The notes below the pieces were generated by a model that made no database searches, was not told the DNA's origin, and saw nothing but the letters and a program-made list of their open reading frames with translations. A DNA stretch of 64,000 bases from Sphingomonas sp. HITSZ_GF. Lineage in GTDB: Bacteria; Pseudomonadota; Alphaproteobacteria; Sphingomonadales; Sphingomonadaceae. Within the stretch, counting starts at the first letter, position 1, and every line of letters begins with the position of its first letter. The stretch spans positions 1 through 64,000 of the forward strand of contig NZ_JARQXA010000003.1 in NCBI RefSeq assembly GCF_029543155.1, in the 5' to 3' direction. The translations under genes and the position numbers were made by a program. Shown here one piece after another: positions 7,950-18,204 of the stretch.

Positions 7950-9809
7950 TTACAGCGCCAGCTTGGTTACCTTCTGCCCGGCTTCGCTGGTGAACACGAA
8001 GGCGGAGACGCCGGCCTTGCCCAGCGTGTTGACGAAGGCCTGAGCTTCCGCGCCGGTCTTGAACGGGCCGGCGAGCACGCGGTTGGTGGCGCGCAGCGGG
8101 GTGGTCCAGGCGGACTTGCCCTTCATCGCGGCGGGCGCCTTGGTGACCACGCCCTTCCAGGCCTTGGCCAGCGTATCCGGGTTGGCGCCGCCCGCCACCT
8201 GCACCCAGACGCGTGCCGGATCGGTCTTGGCCGGATCGGGCTTCTTGGGCTCGGGCTTCTTCGCCTTGGGATCGGGCTTGGTGCCCTCCTTGGCATCCTC
8301 AGCCGCGGTCTTGGCCTTGGGATCCGGCTTCTTCGGATCGGGCTTGGCCGCGACCGGCTTCGGCTCCGGCTTGGGCGGTGCCGGCGCGGGTCTCGTCTCG
8401 ACGACGCGCACGGGCTCAGGCTCGGGCGCGGAGACCGGCACGGGATCGGTCGGCGTGGCCGTTACAGTGGCGAGTTCCTCCGCCGGAATGGTGATTCCGC
8501 CGACGATCGCAGCGAGGACCGAATCCTCCTGCCCCACCCTGGCCGGGCCCGGCGGCGCAGGCTCGGGGCGCGGCGCCGGGCGCACCACCACCGACTCGGC
8601 GCGGGCCAGCGTGGCCGCGGCGGGCGCCGGCGTGAAGCTGGGCGTGGGAGTCGGCGCTGGCGTGGGCGCCGGGGCCGGCGTCACGCGCACCGGGGCCGAA
8701 GCCACACGGACCGGCGCGGGCGTCGGAGTCGGCACAGGCTTGCGCTCGACGACTTCGTTCGGCTCGTCCTCGCGCCTGGGTGTCGGGATCGGCTGGACGA
8801 TCGCTTGGGCGGGCTGCACGAAGCGCGGCGGCGGCGGCAGATCGGCATCGGGCGCCGGCTGGGGCGCAGGCGCCGCCGGCTGGCGCGCCGCGGCGATGGC
8901 GGCGAGCTTCTCGTCGCGCTCGCGATCCTTTTTCGAACGACGGTCCCTGCCCTTGGGCTCGGGCGCAGGCGCCGGCGCGGGCTGGACGGCGGCGACCTGC
9001 ACCGGCCGGGGCGCCGGTACATAGCGCGGCAGATCGGGCGCCAGCCGGGCATCGGCAATCCGCGCCTGGGTGGGCGAAAGTTCGCCGAAATGCACGGCAA
9101 AGGCGCGATCGGCCGGGCCCAAGGTCGCCAGGCGGCGGAAGAAGGGCGACAGCGCCTGCCCCATGGTTCCCGGCATCATGCTGGCGGCGATCTTCTCCGC
9201 GCCCGCCGTATCGCCGCTCATCGCCAGGATGAAGGCACGCGCGCGCCACGCGGCGCGATCGCTGCGGCGAAGCAGCGGCTCCAGCGTGCGCATCGCCTCT
9301 TCGCGGTCGCCGGTGATGCCCTGCGACAGCGCATAGCGGCGCACCGTCTCATCGTCGCGATCCGCCGAGAGCGCCAGCTTGTAGTCGCGCTGGGCGAGCC
9401 CGGGCTGGCCGAGCAGATCATAGGCAAAGGCGCGATCGGCGGCATATTCGCGCGCCGGCACGCCCTTGGCCTCGGCTTCCTGGAACAGGCGCAGCGCCTC
9501 GCCCGGCCGTTCGAGCCGGACCAGCGCCATACCGCGGCCCGCCGCGATCCGGGGATTGCCCGGCTCGAGCGCTTCGGCGCGCTGGAAAAAGGCAAGCGCG
9601 GCGGACGTGTCGCCCAGCCGCGCGCTGGTCATCCCGGCATCGAGCAGCGTGCGCACGTCGCGCGGATCGCTGGCAAGCGTACGGATATCGTTGGCCAGTC
9701 GATCCGCATCGGGATTGGGCCGGGCGACGATTTCGGTCTGGGCGAAAGCGGGGGCCGCGCCCGCGATCAGGGCAAGCGCTGCGGCGCCGATAAAAGGAAT
9801 CCGGTTCAT
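7950..9809 (-). CDS. Exported TPR and SPOR domain protein
   Basis: A 619-residue protein. The start at 9809 (MNRIPFIGAAALALIAG) gives a signal peptide cleaved near AFAQ. Residues about 30-230 are tetratricopeptide-like helical repeats (TLLDAGMTSARLGDTSAALAFF, AADRAFAYDLLGQPGLA). Residues about 280-540 are a long Pro/Ala/Lys/Glu-rich disordered linker. The C-terminus (about 540-619, RVWVQVAGGANPDTLAKAW ... GVSAFVFTSEAG) is a SPOR domain, which in known proteins binds denuded septal peptidoglycan. Its place 90 bases after ftsZ at the end of the dcw operon suggests a division role, which is inference. An alternative start 13 codons upstream would spoil the signal peptide. Confidence 0.8.
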   Translation of the reverse strand: MNRIPFIGAAALALIAGAAPAFAQTEIVARPNPDADRLANDIRTLASDPRDVRTLLDAGMTSARLGDTSAALAFFQRAEALEPGNPRIAAGRGMALVRLERPGEALRLFQEAEAKGVPAREYAADRAFAYDLLGQPGLAQRDYKLALSADRDDETVRRYALSQGITGDREEAMRTLEPLLRRSDRAAWRARAFILAMSGDTAGAEKIAASMMPGTMGQALSPFFRRLATLGPADRAFAVHFGELSPTQARIADARLAPDLPRYVPAPRPVQVAAVQPAPAPAPEPKGRDRRSKKDRERDEKLAAIAAARQPAAPAPQPAPDADLPPPPRFVQPAQAIVQPIPTPRREDEPNEVVERKPVPTPTPAPVRVASAPVRVTPAPAPTPAPTPTPSFTPAPAAATLARAESVVVRPAPRPEPAPPGPARVGQEDSVLAAIVGGITIPAEELATVTATPTDPVPVSAPEPEPVRVVETRPAPAPPKPEPKPVAAKPDPKKPDPKAKTAAEDAKEGTKPDPKAKKPEPKKPDPAKTDPARVWVQVAGGANPDTLAKAWKGVVTKAPAAMKGKSAWTTPLRATNRVLAGPFKTGAEAQAFVNTLGKAGVSAFVFTSEAGQKVTKLAL

Positions 9810-9899
9810 GTCCCCGCCAGCTTGCGCTTCGTTACGCTGAACCGCCAATGGACGGGGCCGGCCGGCTCGCCGAAGCGAGGCCGGCCGGCGACCAATGGC

Positions 9900-11453
9900 T
9901 TACTGGTTGTTCTGGCTGCGCAGGAAGCGCGGGATGTCGAGCGGATCCTTGTCGTCGTCATCGTCGGACTTCGACGCGCCGCGCGACGCCATCGCCATGC
10001 GCTCGAACAGCGTGCCGCCGCTCTTCTTCGCCGGCTTCTCGGCCGGGATCGAAGGCGCGGCTTCCTCGTCGTCGCCACCGGTCAGCCAGCGACGGCGCGA
10101 GGTCGGTACGGGTGCTGCCGGTTCGTCGATCGGCGCGGCGGGCGCTTCGGGAACCAGGCTGTCGGCACCAAGCACCAGCTCGTCCTCGTCGGCGTCCTTG
10201 CCGTCATCGACCCAGCTCGCCTGGGCCGGCTCGGCCTGGGCCTGCGGCTCGGGCGAATAGGCTTCGGGAACCGGCGGAGTGAGCGGTGCGAGATCCTCGG
10301 GCGCTTCGGGCTGATAGGCCTCGGGCACCGGCGGCGCGAGCGGCGCCTCCTCTGCCACGGGCTGCGGCGCGACATCGGGCTCCGGCGCGGCCGCGGCGGC
10401 CGGCTCGGCAGCCGCGGTGCGGCGCGGGGTGGAGAAGGAGAAGACACGCGGCTGCTCGGCGGCGCGCGGCGCGGCCACCGGCTGCGCATCGGCATCGATG
10501 CCGGTCGCGACGACCGAGACGCGGATCTTGCCCTCGAGCTCCGGATTGAAGGCCGAGCCCCAGATGATGTTCGCGTCCGGATCGACCAGCTCGCGGATGT
10601 GGTTCGCCGCCTCGTCGACTTCGAGCAGGCGCATGTCCTCGCCGCCGGTGATCGAGACGATCACGCCCTTGGCGCCGTTCATCGAGACGCCGTCGAGCAG
10701 CGGGTTGGCGATCGCCTTCTGCGCGGCGATGAGCGCGCGGTCGTCGCCCTCGGCCTCGCCGGTGCCCATCATCGCCTTGCCCATCTCCTGCATCACCGAG
10801 CGGACGTCGGCGAAGTCGAGGTTGATGAGGCCGGGCATGACCATCAGATCGGTGATGCCGCGCACGCCCTGCTGCAGCACCTCGTCGGCCATCTCGAACG
10901 CTTCCTTGAAGGTCGTGTTCGCATTGGCGATCAGGAACAGGTTCTGGTTCGGGATGACGATCAGCGTATCGACATACTTCTGGAGCTCGTCGATGCCTGC
11001 CTCGGCCGAAGTCGCGCGGCGCTTGCCTTCGAAGGCGAAGGGCTTGGTCACGACACCCACTGTGAGGATGCCCATGTCGCGCGCCGCCTTGGCGATGACC
11101 GGGGCAGCGCCGGTGCCGGTGCCGCCGCCCATGCCGGCGGCGATGAACACCATGTGCGCGCCTTCGAGCGCCTTCTGGACGCTGTCGATGGTCTCTTCAG
11201 CGGCGGCGCGGCCGATCTCGGGCCGCGAGCCGGCGCCCAGGCCCTGGGTGATCTTGGCGCCCAGCTGGATGCGGTGGCCGGCGCTCGACTGCTTGAGCGC
11301 CTGCGCATCCGTGTTGGCGACGATGAAGTCGACGCCCTGCACGTCGGCGCGGATCATGTTCGCGATCGCATTGCCGCCCGCGCCGCCCACACCGACTACG
11401 GTGATCTTCGGGGTCAGCTCGTCCACGTCGGGCGGAAGGAAATCGATACTCAT
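9900..11453 (-). CDS. ftsZ: Cell division protein FtsZ
   Basis: A 517-residue tubulin-like GTPase that forms the Z-ring. The nucleotide-binding [12 protein letters not shown] (about 19-30), the tubulin signature GGGTGTG (109-115) and the T7 catalytic loop NLDFAD (about 213-218) are all intact. After the globular core (about 1-325) comes a very long acidic, Pro/Glu-rich linker, then the C-terminal peptide [11 protein letters not shown] that binds FtsA and other partners. The length exceeds the roughly 380-400 residues of many bacteria because of this linker, as is usual in alphaproteobacteria. It is the last canonical dcw gene. The 114-base gap to ftsA may hold a separate promoter. Confidence 0.98.
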   Translation of the reverse strand: MSIDFLPPDVDELTPKITVVGVGGAGGNAIANMIRADVQGVDFIVANTDAQALKQSSAGHRIQLGAKITQGLGAGSRPEIGRAAAEETIDSVQKALEGAHMVFIAAGMGGGTGTGAAPVIAKAARDMGILTVGVVTKPFAFEGKRRATSAEAGIDELQKYVDTLIVIPNQNLFLIANANTTFKEAFEMADEVLQQGVRGITDLMVMPGLINLDFADVRSVMQEMGKAMMGTGEAEGDDRALIAAQKAIANPLLDGVSMNGAKGVIVSITGGEDMRLLEVDEAANHIRELVDPDANIIWGSAFNPELEGKIRVSVVATGIDADAQPVAAPRAAEQPRVFSFSTPRRTAAAEPAAAAAPEPDVAPQPVAEEAPLAPPVPEAYQPEAPEDLAPLTPPVPEAYSPEPQAQAEPAQASWVDDGKDADEDELVLGADSLVPEAPAAPIDEPAAPVPTSRRRWLTGGDDEEAAPSIPAEKPAKKSGGTLFERMAMASRGASKSDDDDDKDPLDIPRFLRSQNNQ

Positions 11454-11567
11454 CGCCTTGTTCTCCCTGCGCCCGGGTGGCTGTCACAGGCGCGTAATCT
11501 GGCTCCCGTTCTGCACGAACGCCGGGGGCGACTCTAGAGGGAACGCGAAGTTACCAACGCATTTCTT

Positions 11568-12827
11568 CTAATAATTCGCCCGGAACGCCGCGATTAGCCG
11601 CTGCATCAGGGCTCCCGGGCTCGCCTTGGTCACCAGCTGATGATTCGGCTCGAGCGCGCGCAGGTCGATCGGATCGGCCGCCGCGAAGCGCGCCAGGCCC
11701 GCCAGCGTGGCGAAGGCAGGCCCCGCATGCGCCTCGGGCAGCGCCACCAGCCCCTTGGGCCGGCCGACGCGCACCGCGCTGCCGAGGAACTGCTGGGCAT
11801 AGTCGGCCACGCCCTTCAGCTCGGCGCCGCCGCCGGTGAGGACGATCTGGCGGCCGGCGGGATCCTCGAAGCTCAGCTTCTTCAGCTCCTTCTGGATCTC
11901 GGCCATCAGCCGCTCCAGCCGCTTGCGGATGATCGCGTTGAGCTGCGCCTTGGTGATGCGCGGACCCTCGGCACCGTCATCGGGGATGGCGGGCACCACG
12001 TCGATCATCTCGTGATTGTCGCGCGGGCTCAGGTTCGCCGAGCCGTGGAAGCACTTGGTGCGCTCTGCCCAGGCGCGCGCGGTGCCGAAGGCCGAGGCGA
12101 TGTCGTCGGTGATGTCGGCCGAGCCCATCGCGATCGAGGCGAGCCCCGACAGCACGCCCTGCGAGAAGACCGAGACATTGGTGACGCCTGCGCCGATCTC
12201 GACCAGCGCGACGCCGAGCTCGCGCTCCTCGTCGGTGAGGCAGGCCAGGCCCGTCGCGACCGGCGCGGCGATGATCGACCGGACTTCGAGATGCGCCGAG
12301 CGGACGCAGTGATCGAGGTTGCGCACCGGTGCGCCGTCGGTCGCGACGACATGGATGTCGACGCCCAGCCGCTCGGCATGGAGCCCGAGCGGGCGGCGTA
12401 CGCCGGCCAGGCCGTCGACCGTGTAGCGGGTCGGCTGGGCATGGAGCACCATCTTGCCCTGCGGATCGATCGCGTCGCGGCCGGCCTTGAGCAGCTCGTC
12501 GATGTCGTTCTGCTCGATGCGGTGGCCGCCGAGATCCGATTCAAGGCGCACGATGTCGGAGATCAGGCCGCCGGCGGAGAAGCTGACCCAGACGTCTTCG
12601 ATATTCTGCCCGGCGATGCGCTCGGCCTGCTCGACCGCCTCGCGGATCGCCAGCTCGGTCGCGTGCATGTCGGCGACATAGCCGCGCTTGACGCCGCGGC
12701 TCTCGCGCTGGCCGGTGCCGAGCACCACCAAAGTGCCGTCATCGGCCTTCTGCGCGATCAGCGCCGAAACCTTGGACGAGCCAACGTCCAATGCCGTGAT
12801 CAGACCTTCCGGTGCTGCCTTCGCCAT
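11568..12827 (-). CDS. ftsA: Cell division protein FtsA
   Basis: A 419-residue actin-like ATPase that tethers FtsZ to the membrane. Phosphate-binding motifs are visible: ITALDVGSSKVSALI near the N-terminus, ALVEIGAGVTNVSVF in the middle, and IVLTGGGAELKGV near residue 330. The 1C subdomain lies between about residues 85 and 165. The C-terminus SPGALMQRLIAAFRANY is an amphipathic membrane-targeting helix. It lies 83 bases downstream of ftsQ in the operon. Confidence 0.97.
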   Translation of the reverse strand: MAKAAPEGLITALDVGSSKVSALIAQKADDGTLVVLGTGQRESRGVKRGYVADMHATELAIREAVEQAERIAGQNIEDVWVSFSAGGLISDIVRLESDLGGHRIEQNDIDELLKAGRDAIDPQGKMVLHAQPTRYTVDGLAGVRRPLGLHAERLGVDIHVVATDGAPVRNLDHCVRSAHLEVRSIIAAPVATGLACLTDEERELGVALVEIGAGVTNVSVFSQGVLSGLASIAMGSADITDDIASAFGTARAWAERTKCFHGSANLSPRDNHEMIDVVPAIPDDGAEGPRITKAQLNAIIRKRLERLMAEIQKELKKLSFEDPAGRQIVLTGGGAELKGVADYAQQFLGSAVRVGRPKGLVALPEAHAGPAFATLAGLARFAAADPIDLRALEPNHQLVTKASPGALMQRLIAAFRANY

Positions 12828-12910
12828 GTGCCCCTATACCCCAAAAACGCTTAACTGCAGATTCAACCTTATGAATCAGTCTTTTCGCCCAATGGCAACT
12901 CCGGAATTCA

Positions 12911-13810
12911 TCATAATCCGGTTGCAGGCGGTGCGCCGATCGCCGCGGGCCGGCGCACGACCAGGTTGCCGCTGTCGGGATCGCGCATGTCGAACCCCAG
13001 ATTGCCGCGACCGAGCAGGCGCAGCGCACCGTCCTTTTCGGCAAAGGTCTTGAGCGCCGTCTTGGCCTCGCCCTCGCCTTCGGGGAGCTGGAGCTTCTCG
13101 CCGGTGTCGAAGATGATGTCCCAGCGGCGGTTGCCCACCCAGGTGGCGGCGCGGACCAGCGGCTTGAGCGCAGGCGCGCTGTCCATCAGGTCGCGGCGGG
13201 CGGGCTCCATCGAATTGGCGCCGTCGCCGATCAGCAGCGGCAGATCGGGCATCGCCTCGCGCGAGACCGGCTCGAGCGGCACGCCGCTGGGATCGATCAG
13301 CATCAGCTGGCCGTGATTCTGCCAGATCGCCGCGGGCTCGCGCTCGACGATGTCGATCAGCAGCTTGTCGGGCAGCCGGCGCGAGACGCGGGCGTCCTTG
13401 ATCCACGGATAGGCTAGCAGCTTGGCGCGGACATCGGCCAGGTTGACCAGCGGCATCGCGCGGGCATTCTGATCGAGCACCTGCTGATAGACGGTCATGC
13501 GGTCCATCCGCTTGAGGCCGTTGATCTGGATGGTGTCGACGCGCAGCCCCGCCTCGCCCACCGCCTGGGCCGCGCCGGTGCCGATGATCTGCGGCACGCC
13601 GAACCAGGTGGCGACGGTGACCGCGCCGATGCCGAACATGCCGACGATGCCCCAGGTCGCGATGCGGGTGAGCGTCGCCTGGCTGAACGGCAGCGCGGCG
13701 AGCAACTGGTCCATCAGCCCGGGCTGCTTGCGCCGCGCCTGCTGCTTGCGCTTCGGCGCCGGCTTCGCCCCGCGACGGGTGGCCGTCCGCTTGGCGGGAG
13801 GCCGGCTCAT
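12911..13810 (-). CDS. ftsQ: Cell division protein FtsQ
   Basis: A 299-residue bitopic membrane protein of the divisome. The basic cytoplasmic N-terminus (about 1-50, rich in KRK and RRK) is followed by one transmembrane helix (about 52-75). A POTRA domain comes next (VDTIQINGLKRMDRMTVYQQ, about 90-160), then the FtsQ beta-domain with PWIKDARVSRRLPDKL and the Pro-rich EREPAAIW. It bridges early and late division proteins (FtsB/FtsL and FtsK in model bacteria). Its start overlaps the ddl stop by 4 bases. Confidence 0.95.
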   Translation of the reverse strand: MSRPPAKRTATRRGAKPAPKRKQQARRKQPGLMDQLLAALPFSQATLTRIATWGIVGMFGIGAVTVATWFGVPQIIGTGAAQAVGEAGLRVDTIQINGLKRMDRMTVYQQVLDQNARAMPLVNLADVRAKLLAYPWIKDARVSRRLPDKLLIDIVEREPAAIWQNHGQLMLIDPSGVPLEPVSREAMPDLPLLIGDGANSMEPARRDLMDSAPALKPLVRAATWVGNRRWDIIFDTGEKLQLPEGEGEAKTALKTFAEKDGALRLLGRGNLGFDMRDPDSGNLVVRRPAAIGAPPATGL

Positions 13811-14742
13811 CCGCGATCCACCTCGCCCAGCGCCTCATCGACGATGCGCTGGCACAGCTCGGGATAGGAGATGCCGAGGTGGCGCGCCTGCTCGGGCACC
13901 AGGCTCAAGGGCGTCATGCCCGGCTGGGTGTTCACTTCGAGCAGGAACAGTCCTGCAAGGCCCATGCTGTCGTCCCAGCGGAAATCGGAGCGCGAGGTGC
14001 CCTTGCAGCCGAGCAGCTTGTGCGCCTCGAGCGCGATGCGTTTGCACGCCTCGGCGATCTCGTCGGGGATCTCGGCCGGGCAGACATGCTCGGTCAGCCC
14101 GTCGGTGTATTTGGCGTCATAGTCGTAGAAGCCGCTCTTGGGCTTCAATTCGGTGACGCCGAGCGCCTCGCCGGCCAACACCGCGGTGGTCAGTTCGCGC
14201 CCGCGGATGAACGGCTCGGCGAGCAGCTCGTCGAACTCCTGCCACGGGCCCCGCGCATCGGGCGCGATCGGATTGCCGTAATTGCCTTCCTTGGTGACGA
14301 TGGCGACGCCCACCGACGAGCCTTCGTTGACCGGCTTGAGCACATAGGGGCGCGGCAGCGGATCGGCCTGGTGCAGCTCCTCGGTCTTCACCATGCGACC
14401 GCCGGGCATCGAGATGCCGTGCGGCACCAGCGCCTGCTTGGTCAGCTGCTTGTCGATCGCGATCACCGAGGTGACCAGCCCCGAATGCGTATAGCGCACG
14501 CCCATCAGGTCGAGCATGCCCTGCACCGTGCCGTCCTCGCCCGGGGTGCCATGCAGCGCGTTGAACACCACATCGGGCTTCGCCGCCGCGATCTTCGCGG
14601 CGACGTCGCGGTCCATGTCGATGCGAGTTACCTGGTGCCCCAGGCTTTCCAGCGCGTCGGCGATGCCCGCGCCGGACATCAGCGACACCTCGCGCTCCGC
14701 CGACCAGCCACCCATCAATACGGCGACGTGCAACTTGCTCAC
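13807..14742 (-). CDS. ddl: D-alanine--D-alanine ligase
   Basis: A 311-residue cytoplasmic ATP-grasp ligase that makes D-Ala-D-Ala for the peptidoglycan precursor. Visible family features are the N-terminal VLMGGWSAEREVSLMSG, HGTPGEDGTVQGMLDLMG, the ATP-binding RPYVLKPVNEGSSVGV, and LEVNTQPGMTPLSLVPEQA with metal and substrate residues. Length and order are typical of DdlB. It sits between murB and ftsQ and overlaps both by 4 bases (ATGA-type junctions), implying translational coupling. Confidence 0.96.
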   Translation of the reverse strand: MSKLHVAVLMGGWSAEREVSLMSGAGIADALESLGHQVTRIDMDRDVAAKIAAAKPDVVFNALHGTPGEDGTVQGMLDLMGVRYTHSGLVTSVIAIDKQLTKQALVPHGISMPGGRMVKTEELHQADPLPRPYVLKPVNEGSSVGVAIVTKEGNYGNPIAPDARGPWQEFDELLAEPFIRGRELTTAVLAGEALGVTELKPKSGFYDYDAKYTDGLTEHVCPAEIPDEIAEACKRIALEAHKLLGCKGTSRSDFRWDDSMGLAGLFLLEVNTQPGMTPLSLVPEQARHLGISYPELCQRIVDEALGEVDRG

Positions 14743-15641
14743 TTATCGATCCCTATCCGCTGGATTTCCCACTCCAGCTCAACCCCCGACTGCGCCTTCA
14801 CCTTGGCGCGGACGTCCTCGCCCAGCGCCTCGATGTCTGCCGAGCTAGCATTGCCCAGATTGAGCAGGAAATTGCAGTGTTTTTCGCTGACCTGCGCATC
14901 GCCGCGCATCAGGCCGCGGCAGCCGGCCGCATCGATCAGCGCCCAGGCCTTGTGCCCGTCCGGGTTCTTGAAGGTCGAGCCGCCGGTCTTCGAGCGCAGC
15001 GGCTGCGATTCCTCGCGCGCCGCGGCGATGCGGTCCATCTCGGCCTGGATCACCGCCGGTTCCTCGGCATGCCCGCGGAAGGTCGCGCTGATCACGATCG
15101 CGCCTTCGGGCAGTTCGCTGTGACGATAGGTATAGCCCAGCGCCGCCAGTTCAAGCACGCGCCGCGCGCCCGAACGCAGCACGACCTCGCACTCGACCAG
15201 CACGTCCTTGACCTCGCGGCCATAGGCGCCGCCGTTCATCCGCACGAAGCCCCCGACCGTGCCGGGGATCGAGCGCAGGAATTCCACGCCGCCGATACCG
15301 GCGTCGCGCGCCTTGGACGAAACCAGGATGCCCGAGGCCCCGCCGCCGCAGCGCAAGGTCGTCGGATCGAGCTGCTCGACCCCGGCAAAGGCCTTGCCGA
15401 GCCGAACCACCACGCCCGGCACGCCGCCGTCACGCACGATCATGTTCGAGCCGAGGCCCAGCCCCATCACCGGCACTTCGGGATCGAGCGCCGCCAGGAA
15501 GGCCGACAGGTCTTCGGCATCGGCCGGCTCGAACAACCACTCGGCAGCGCCGCCGCTCTTGAACCAGACGAGCGGCGCCAGCGGCGCACCTGAAGTCAGC
15601 TTGCCGCGCACGGGAGGGAGCGCGGTGGCGACCTGGCTCAC
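14739..15641 (-). CDS. murB: UDP-N-acetylenolpyruvoylglucosamine reductase
   Basis: A 300-residue FAD enzyme that reduces UDP-GlcNAc-enolpyruvate to UDP-MurNAc with NADPH. The FAD-binding stretch [40 protein letters not shown], the proton-donor Ser region GSTFKNP and the late Glu in [10 protein letters not shown] fit the family. I choose the GTG at 15641, which overlaps the murC TGA by 4 bases (GTGA). An upstream ATG 18 codons earlier would overlap murC further and adds a non-conserved basic leader. Confidence 0.95.
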   Translation of the reverse strand: MSQVATALPPVRGKLTSGAPLAPLVWFKSGGAAEWLFEPADAEDLSAFLAALDPEVPVMGLGLGSNMIVRDGGVPGVVVRLGKAFAGVEQLDPTTLRCGGGASGILVSSKARDAGIGGVEFLRSIPGTVGGFVRMNGGAYGREVKDVLVECEVVLRSGARRVLELAALGYTYRHSELPEGAIVISATFRGHAEEPAVIQAEMDRIAAAREESQPLRSKTGGSTFKNPDGHKAWALIDAAGCRGLMRGDAQVSEKHCNFLLNLGNASSADIEALGEDVRAKVKAQSGVELEWEIQRIGIDK

Positions 15642-17056
15642 GCCGCGCTCTCCGCCTTCGCGTCCTCGATCGCGCCGGCAAGGTTGGCGGCCCATTTGGT
15701 GATGTCGCCTGCACCGAGGCAGATCACCATGTCGCGTGGCTGGATCACCCCGGCGAGCGTGCGCGCCAACGCATCCTCGCTATCGATCGAAGCGACCGCG
15801 CGGTGGCCGCGCCGCTGGACATTCTCGACCAGCGCATCGGAATTCACCCTGTCGATCGGCAGCTCGCCCGCGGCATAGACCGGCGTGACATAAACCATGT
15901 CGGCGTCGTTGAAGGCCTGGGCGAACTCGTCCATCAAATTGCTCAGCCGCGTGAAGCGGTGCGGCTGGACGACGGCGATCACCCTGCCCTCGGCGCTCTC
16001 GCGCGCCGCCGCCAGCACCGCGCGAATCTCGACCGGGTGGTGGCCGTAATCGTCGATAATCGTGACGCCGTTCACTTCGCCGACCTTGGTGAAGCGCCGC
16101 TTGACGCCGCCGAACTTGGCGAAGCCCTGCTGGATCGTCGCATCGGGGATGCCCAGCTCGAGCGCCACACCGATCGCGGCGAGCGCGTTCTGGACATTGT
16201 GGCGGCCCGGCATCGGCAGCTCGATCCCCTCGATCGAGCGGGTGGTGCCGTCGCGGTTGCGGATGATCGCCTCGAAGCGGTTGCCGCCATGATGCGGGGT
16301 GACGTTGACGCCGCGCACATCGGCGCTGGCGGCAAAGCCATAGGTCACGATCCGGCGGTCGCGGACGCGCGGGATGATCGCCTGCACCTCGGGATGATCG
16401 AGGCAGAGCAGCGCCGCACCGTAGAAAGGCACGTTCTCGACGAACTCGACATAGGCGTCCTTCGCCCGGTCGAACGAGCCATAATGGTCGAGGTGCTCGG
16501 GATCGATGTTGGTGACGATGGCATAGGTGCCGTCGAGCCGCAGGAAGCTGCCGTCGCTCTCGTCGGCCTCGACCACCATCCACTCGCTGTCGCCGAGGCG
16601 CGCGTTCGAGCCATACTGGTTGATGATGCCGCCGTTGATCACGGTCGGATCCACCCCGCCGGCATCGAGCAGCGCCGCGACCATCGAGGTCGTCGTCGTC
16701 TTGCCGTGCGTGCCCGCCACAGCGATGGTCGACTTGAGGCGCATCAGCTCGGCGAGCATTTCGGCGCGGCGCACCACGGGGATGCGGCGCTGATAGGCGG
16801 CCTCGACCTCGGGATTGGTGCGCACGATCGCAGTGGAGACCACCACCACCGCGGCATCGCCCAGATTCTCCGCCTTGTGGCCGATGGTGACGGGAATGCC
16901 GCGACTGCGCAGCCCCTGCACGACATAGCCCTCAGCCACGTCCGAACCCTGCACGCTATAGCCGAGATTGTGCATCACCTCGGCAATGCCCGACATGCCG
17001 ATGCCGCCGATACCGACGAAATGGATGGTACCGATGTCCTTTGCGACACCCTTCAT
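15638..17056 (-). CDS. murC: UDP-N-acetylmuramate--L-alanine ligase
   Basis: A 472-residue Mur ligase that adds L-Ala to UDP-MurNAc, using ATP. The Rossmann domain opens [18 protein letters not shown]. The ATP P-loop is [20 protein letters not shown] (about 114-133). The ligase C-terminal domain has [19 protein letters not shown] and [17 protein letters not shown]. Standard length. It overlaps murG by 4 bases upstream and murB by 4 bases downstream. Confidence 0.97.
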   Translation of the reverse strand: MKGVAKDIGTIHFVGIGGIGMSGIAEVMHNLGYSVQGSDVAEGYVVQGLRSRGIPVTIGHKAENLGDAAVVVVSTAIVRTNPEVEAAYQRRIPVVRRAEMLAELMRLKSTIAVAGTHGKTTTTSMVAALLDAGGVDPTVINGGIINQYGSNARLGDSEWMVVEADESDGSFLRLDGTYAIVTNIDPEHLDHYGSFDRAKDAYVEFVENVPFYGAALLCLDHPEVQAIIPRVRDRRIVTYGFAASADVRGVNVTPHHGGNRFEAIIRNRDGTTRSIEGIELPMPGRHNVQNALAAIGVALELGIPDATIQQGFAKFGGVKRRFTKVGEVNGVTIIDDYGHHPVEIRAVLAAARESAEGRVIAVVQPHRFTRLSNLMDEFAQAFNDADMVYVTPVYAAGELPIDRVNSDALVENVQRRGHRAVASIDSEDALARTLAGVIQPRDMVICLGAGDITKWAANLAGAIEDAKAESAA

Positions 17057-18204
17057 GCGAACGCTGGCCTTCCCTGCATGGAGATGCGCTGGCCCTTGAT
17101 CGGAGCCTCCGGCGCATCGATGGATTCGACAAGATCGGCAAGATCGCGCGTGGCGTCGGGCCGGCCGACGCTGCGCGCCCGGGCCGCGGCGTTTTCGAGA
17201 CCCTGGGTATCGAGCCCGAGCTTCTGGATCTGCTTGGCCAGCTCCGCCGCGGTGAACGCCTTTTGCGAGATCGTGCGGGCGCCGCCGGCGGCGGTGATCT
17301 CGCGCGCATTGGCAGTCTGGTGATCGTCGGTGGCGCTGGGCAGCGGCACCAGGATCGCCGGGCGGCCCGCCGCGGTCAGCTCCGAGATGGTCGAAGCGCC
17401 GGCGCGCGCGATCACGATGTGCGACCAGGCGAGCGTGTCGGCCATGTCGGTGATATAGGTGGAGACATCGGCCGGGATGCCGTGGTTCTGGTACTTCGCC
17501 CGCACCGTCTCGATATCCTCGAGCCGCGCCTGGTGCGTCACCTGCAGCCGGCGGCGGAAATGGACCGGAAGCAACGCCAGCCCGTCGGGCACCACCTGGC
17601 TGAGCACGGTTGCGCCCTGGCTGCCGCCGGTGACGAGCACGCGGAAAATGCCGTCCTCCTCGAGCAGCGGATAGGGCCGGCTGCGCAGCGCCAGCACCGC
17701 CTCGCGCACCGGATTGCCGACGAGATGCGTCTTGGCCTGCCAGCCGGGCTTGAGCCGGTCGACCTGATCATAGGAAGTCGCGATCGCATCGACGCGGCCG
17801 GCGACGAAGCGGTTGACCCGGCCGAGCACGGCGTTCTGCTCGTGGATGATCGTCGGCAGGCCCGCGCGGAACGCGGCGAGCAGCGCCGGCAGCGCCGGAT
17901 AGCCGCCGAACCCGATCACCGCCGAGGGCTGGAGTTCCTTGTAGAGCCGCAGCGCCATCGAGCGGCCGGCCATGATCTTGCCCGCCGCGCGGATATAGCC
18001 GAGCGGGCCGCCGCCCAGCCGACCGGCCGGAAGCACATGCGTCTCGACGCCGTCGAACAGGCCGGGGAAGCGCACGCCGCGATCGTCGCTCACCAGCGCG
18101 ACGTGATGGCCCCGCTCGGCCAGCTCCGCCGCCAGTGCGGCCGCGGGCACCATATGCCCTCCGGTGCCGCCGGCTGCGAGGACATAGCTTCGGGACTGAG
18201 TCAT
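17053..18204 (-). CDS. murG: UDP-GlcNAc--lipid I N-acetylglucosaminyltransferase
   Basis: A 383-residue GT28 glycosyltransferase that makes lipid II on the inner face of the membrane. The N-terminal glycine motif [20 protein letters not shown] is the membrane/diphosphate loop. [30 protein letters not shown] and the C-terminal donor-site [19 protein letters not shown] match MurG. The frame is open for about 480 codons upstream in antisense-like sequence, but the ATG at 18204 overlaps the ftsW stop by 4 bases and is the real start. Confidence 0.97.
   Translation of the reverse strand: MTQSRSYVLAAGGTGGHMVPAAALAAELAERGHHVALVSDDRGVRFPGLFDGVETHVLPAGRLGGGPLGYIRAAGKIMAGRSMALRLYKELQPSAVIGFGGYPALPALLAAFRAGLPTIIHEQNAVLGRVNRFVAGRVDAIATSYDQVDRLKPGWQAKTHLVGNPVREAVLALRSRPYPLLEEDGIFRVLVTGGSQGATVLSQVVPDGLALLPVHFRRRLQVTHQARLEDIETVRAKYQNHGIPADVSTYITDMADTLAWSHIVIARAGASTISELTAAGRPAILVPLPSATDDHQTANAREITAAGGARTISQKAFTAAELAKQIQKLGLDTQGLENAAARARSVGRPDATRDLADLVESIDAPEAPIKGQRISMQGRPAFA

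Noticed and set aside
12876..13838. Long Arg-rich frames antisense or out of frame to ftsQ, ftsZ, murC, tonB receptor and other genes
   Set aside because: They are high-GC shadow frames with no ribosome sites or domains, fully covered by well-supported genes.
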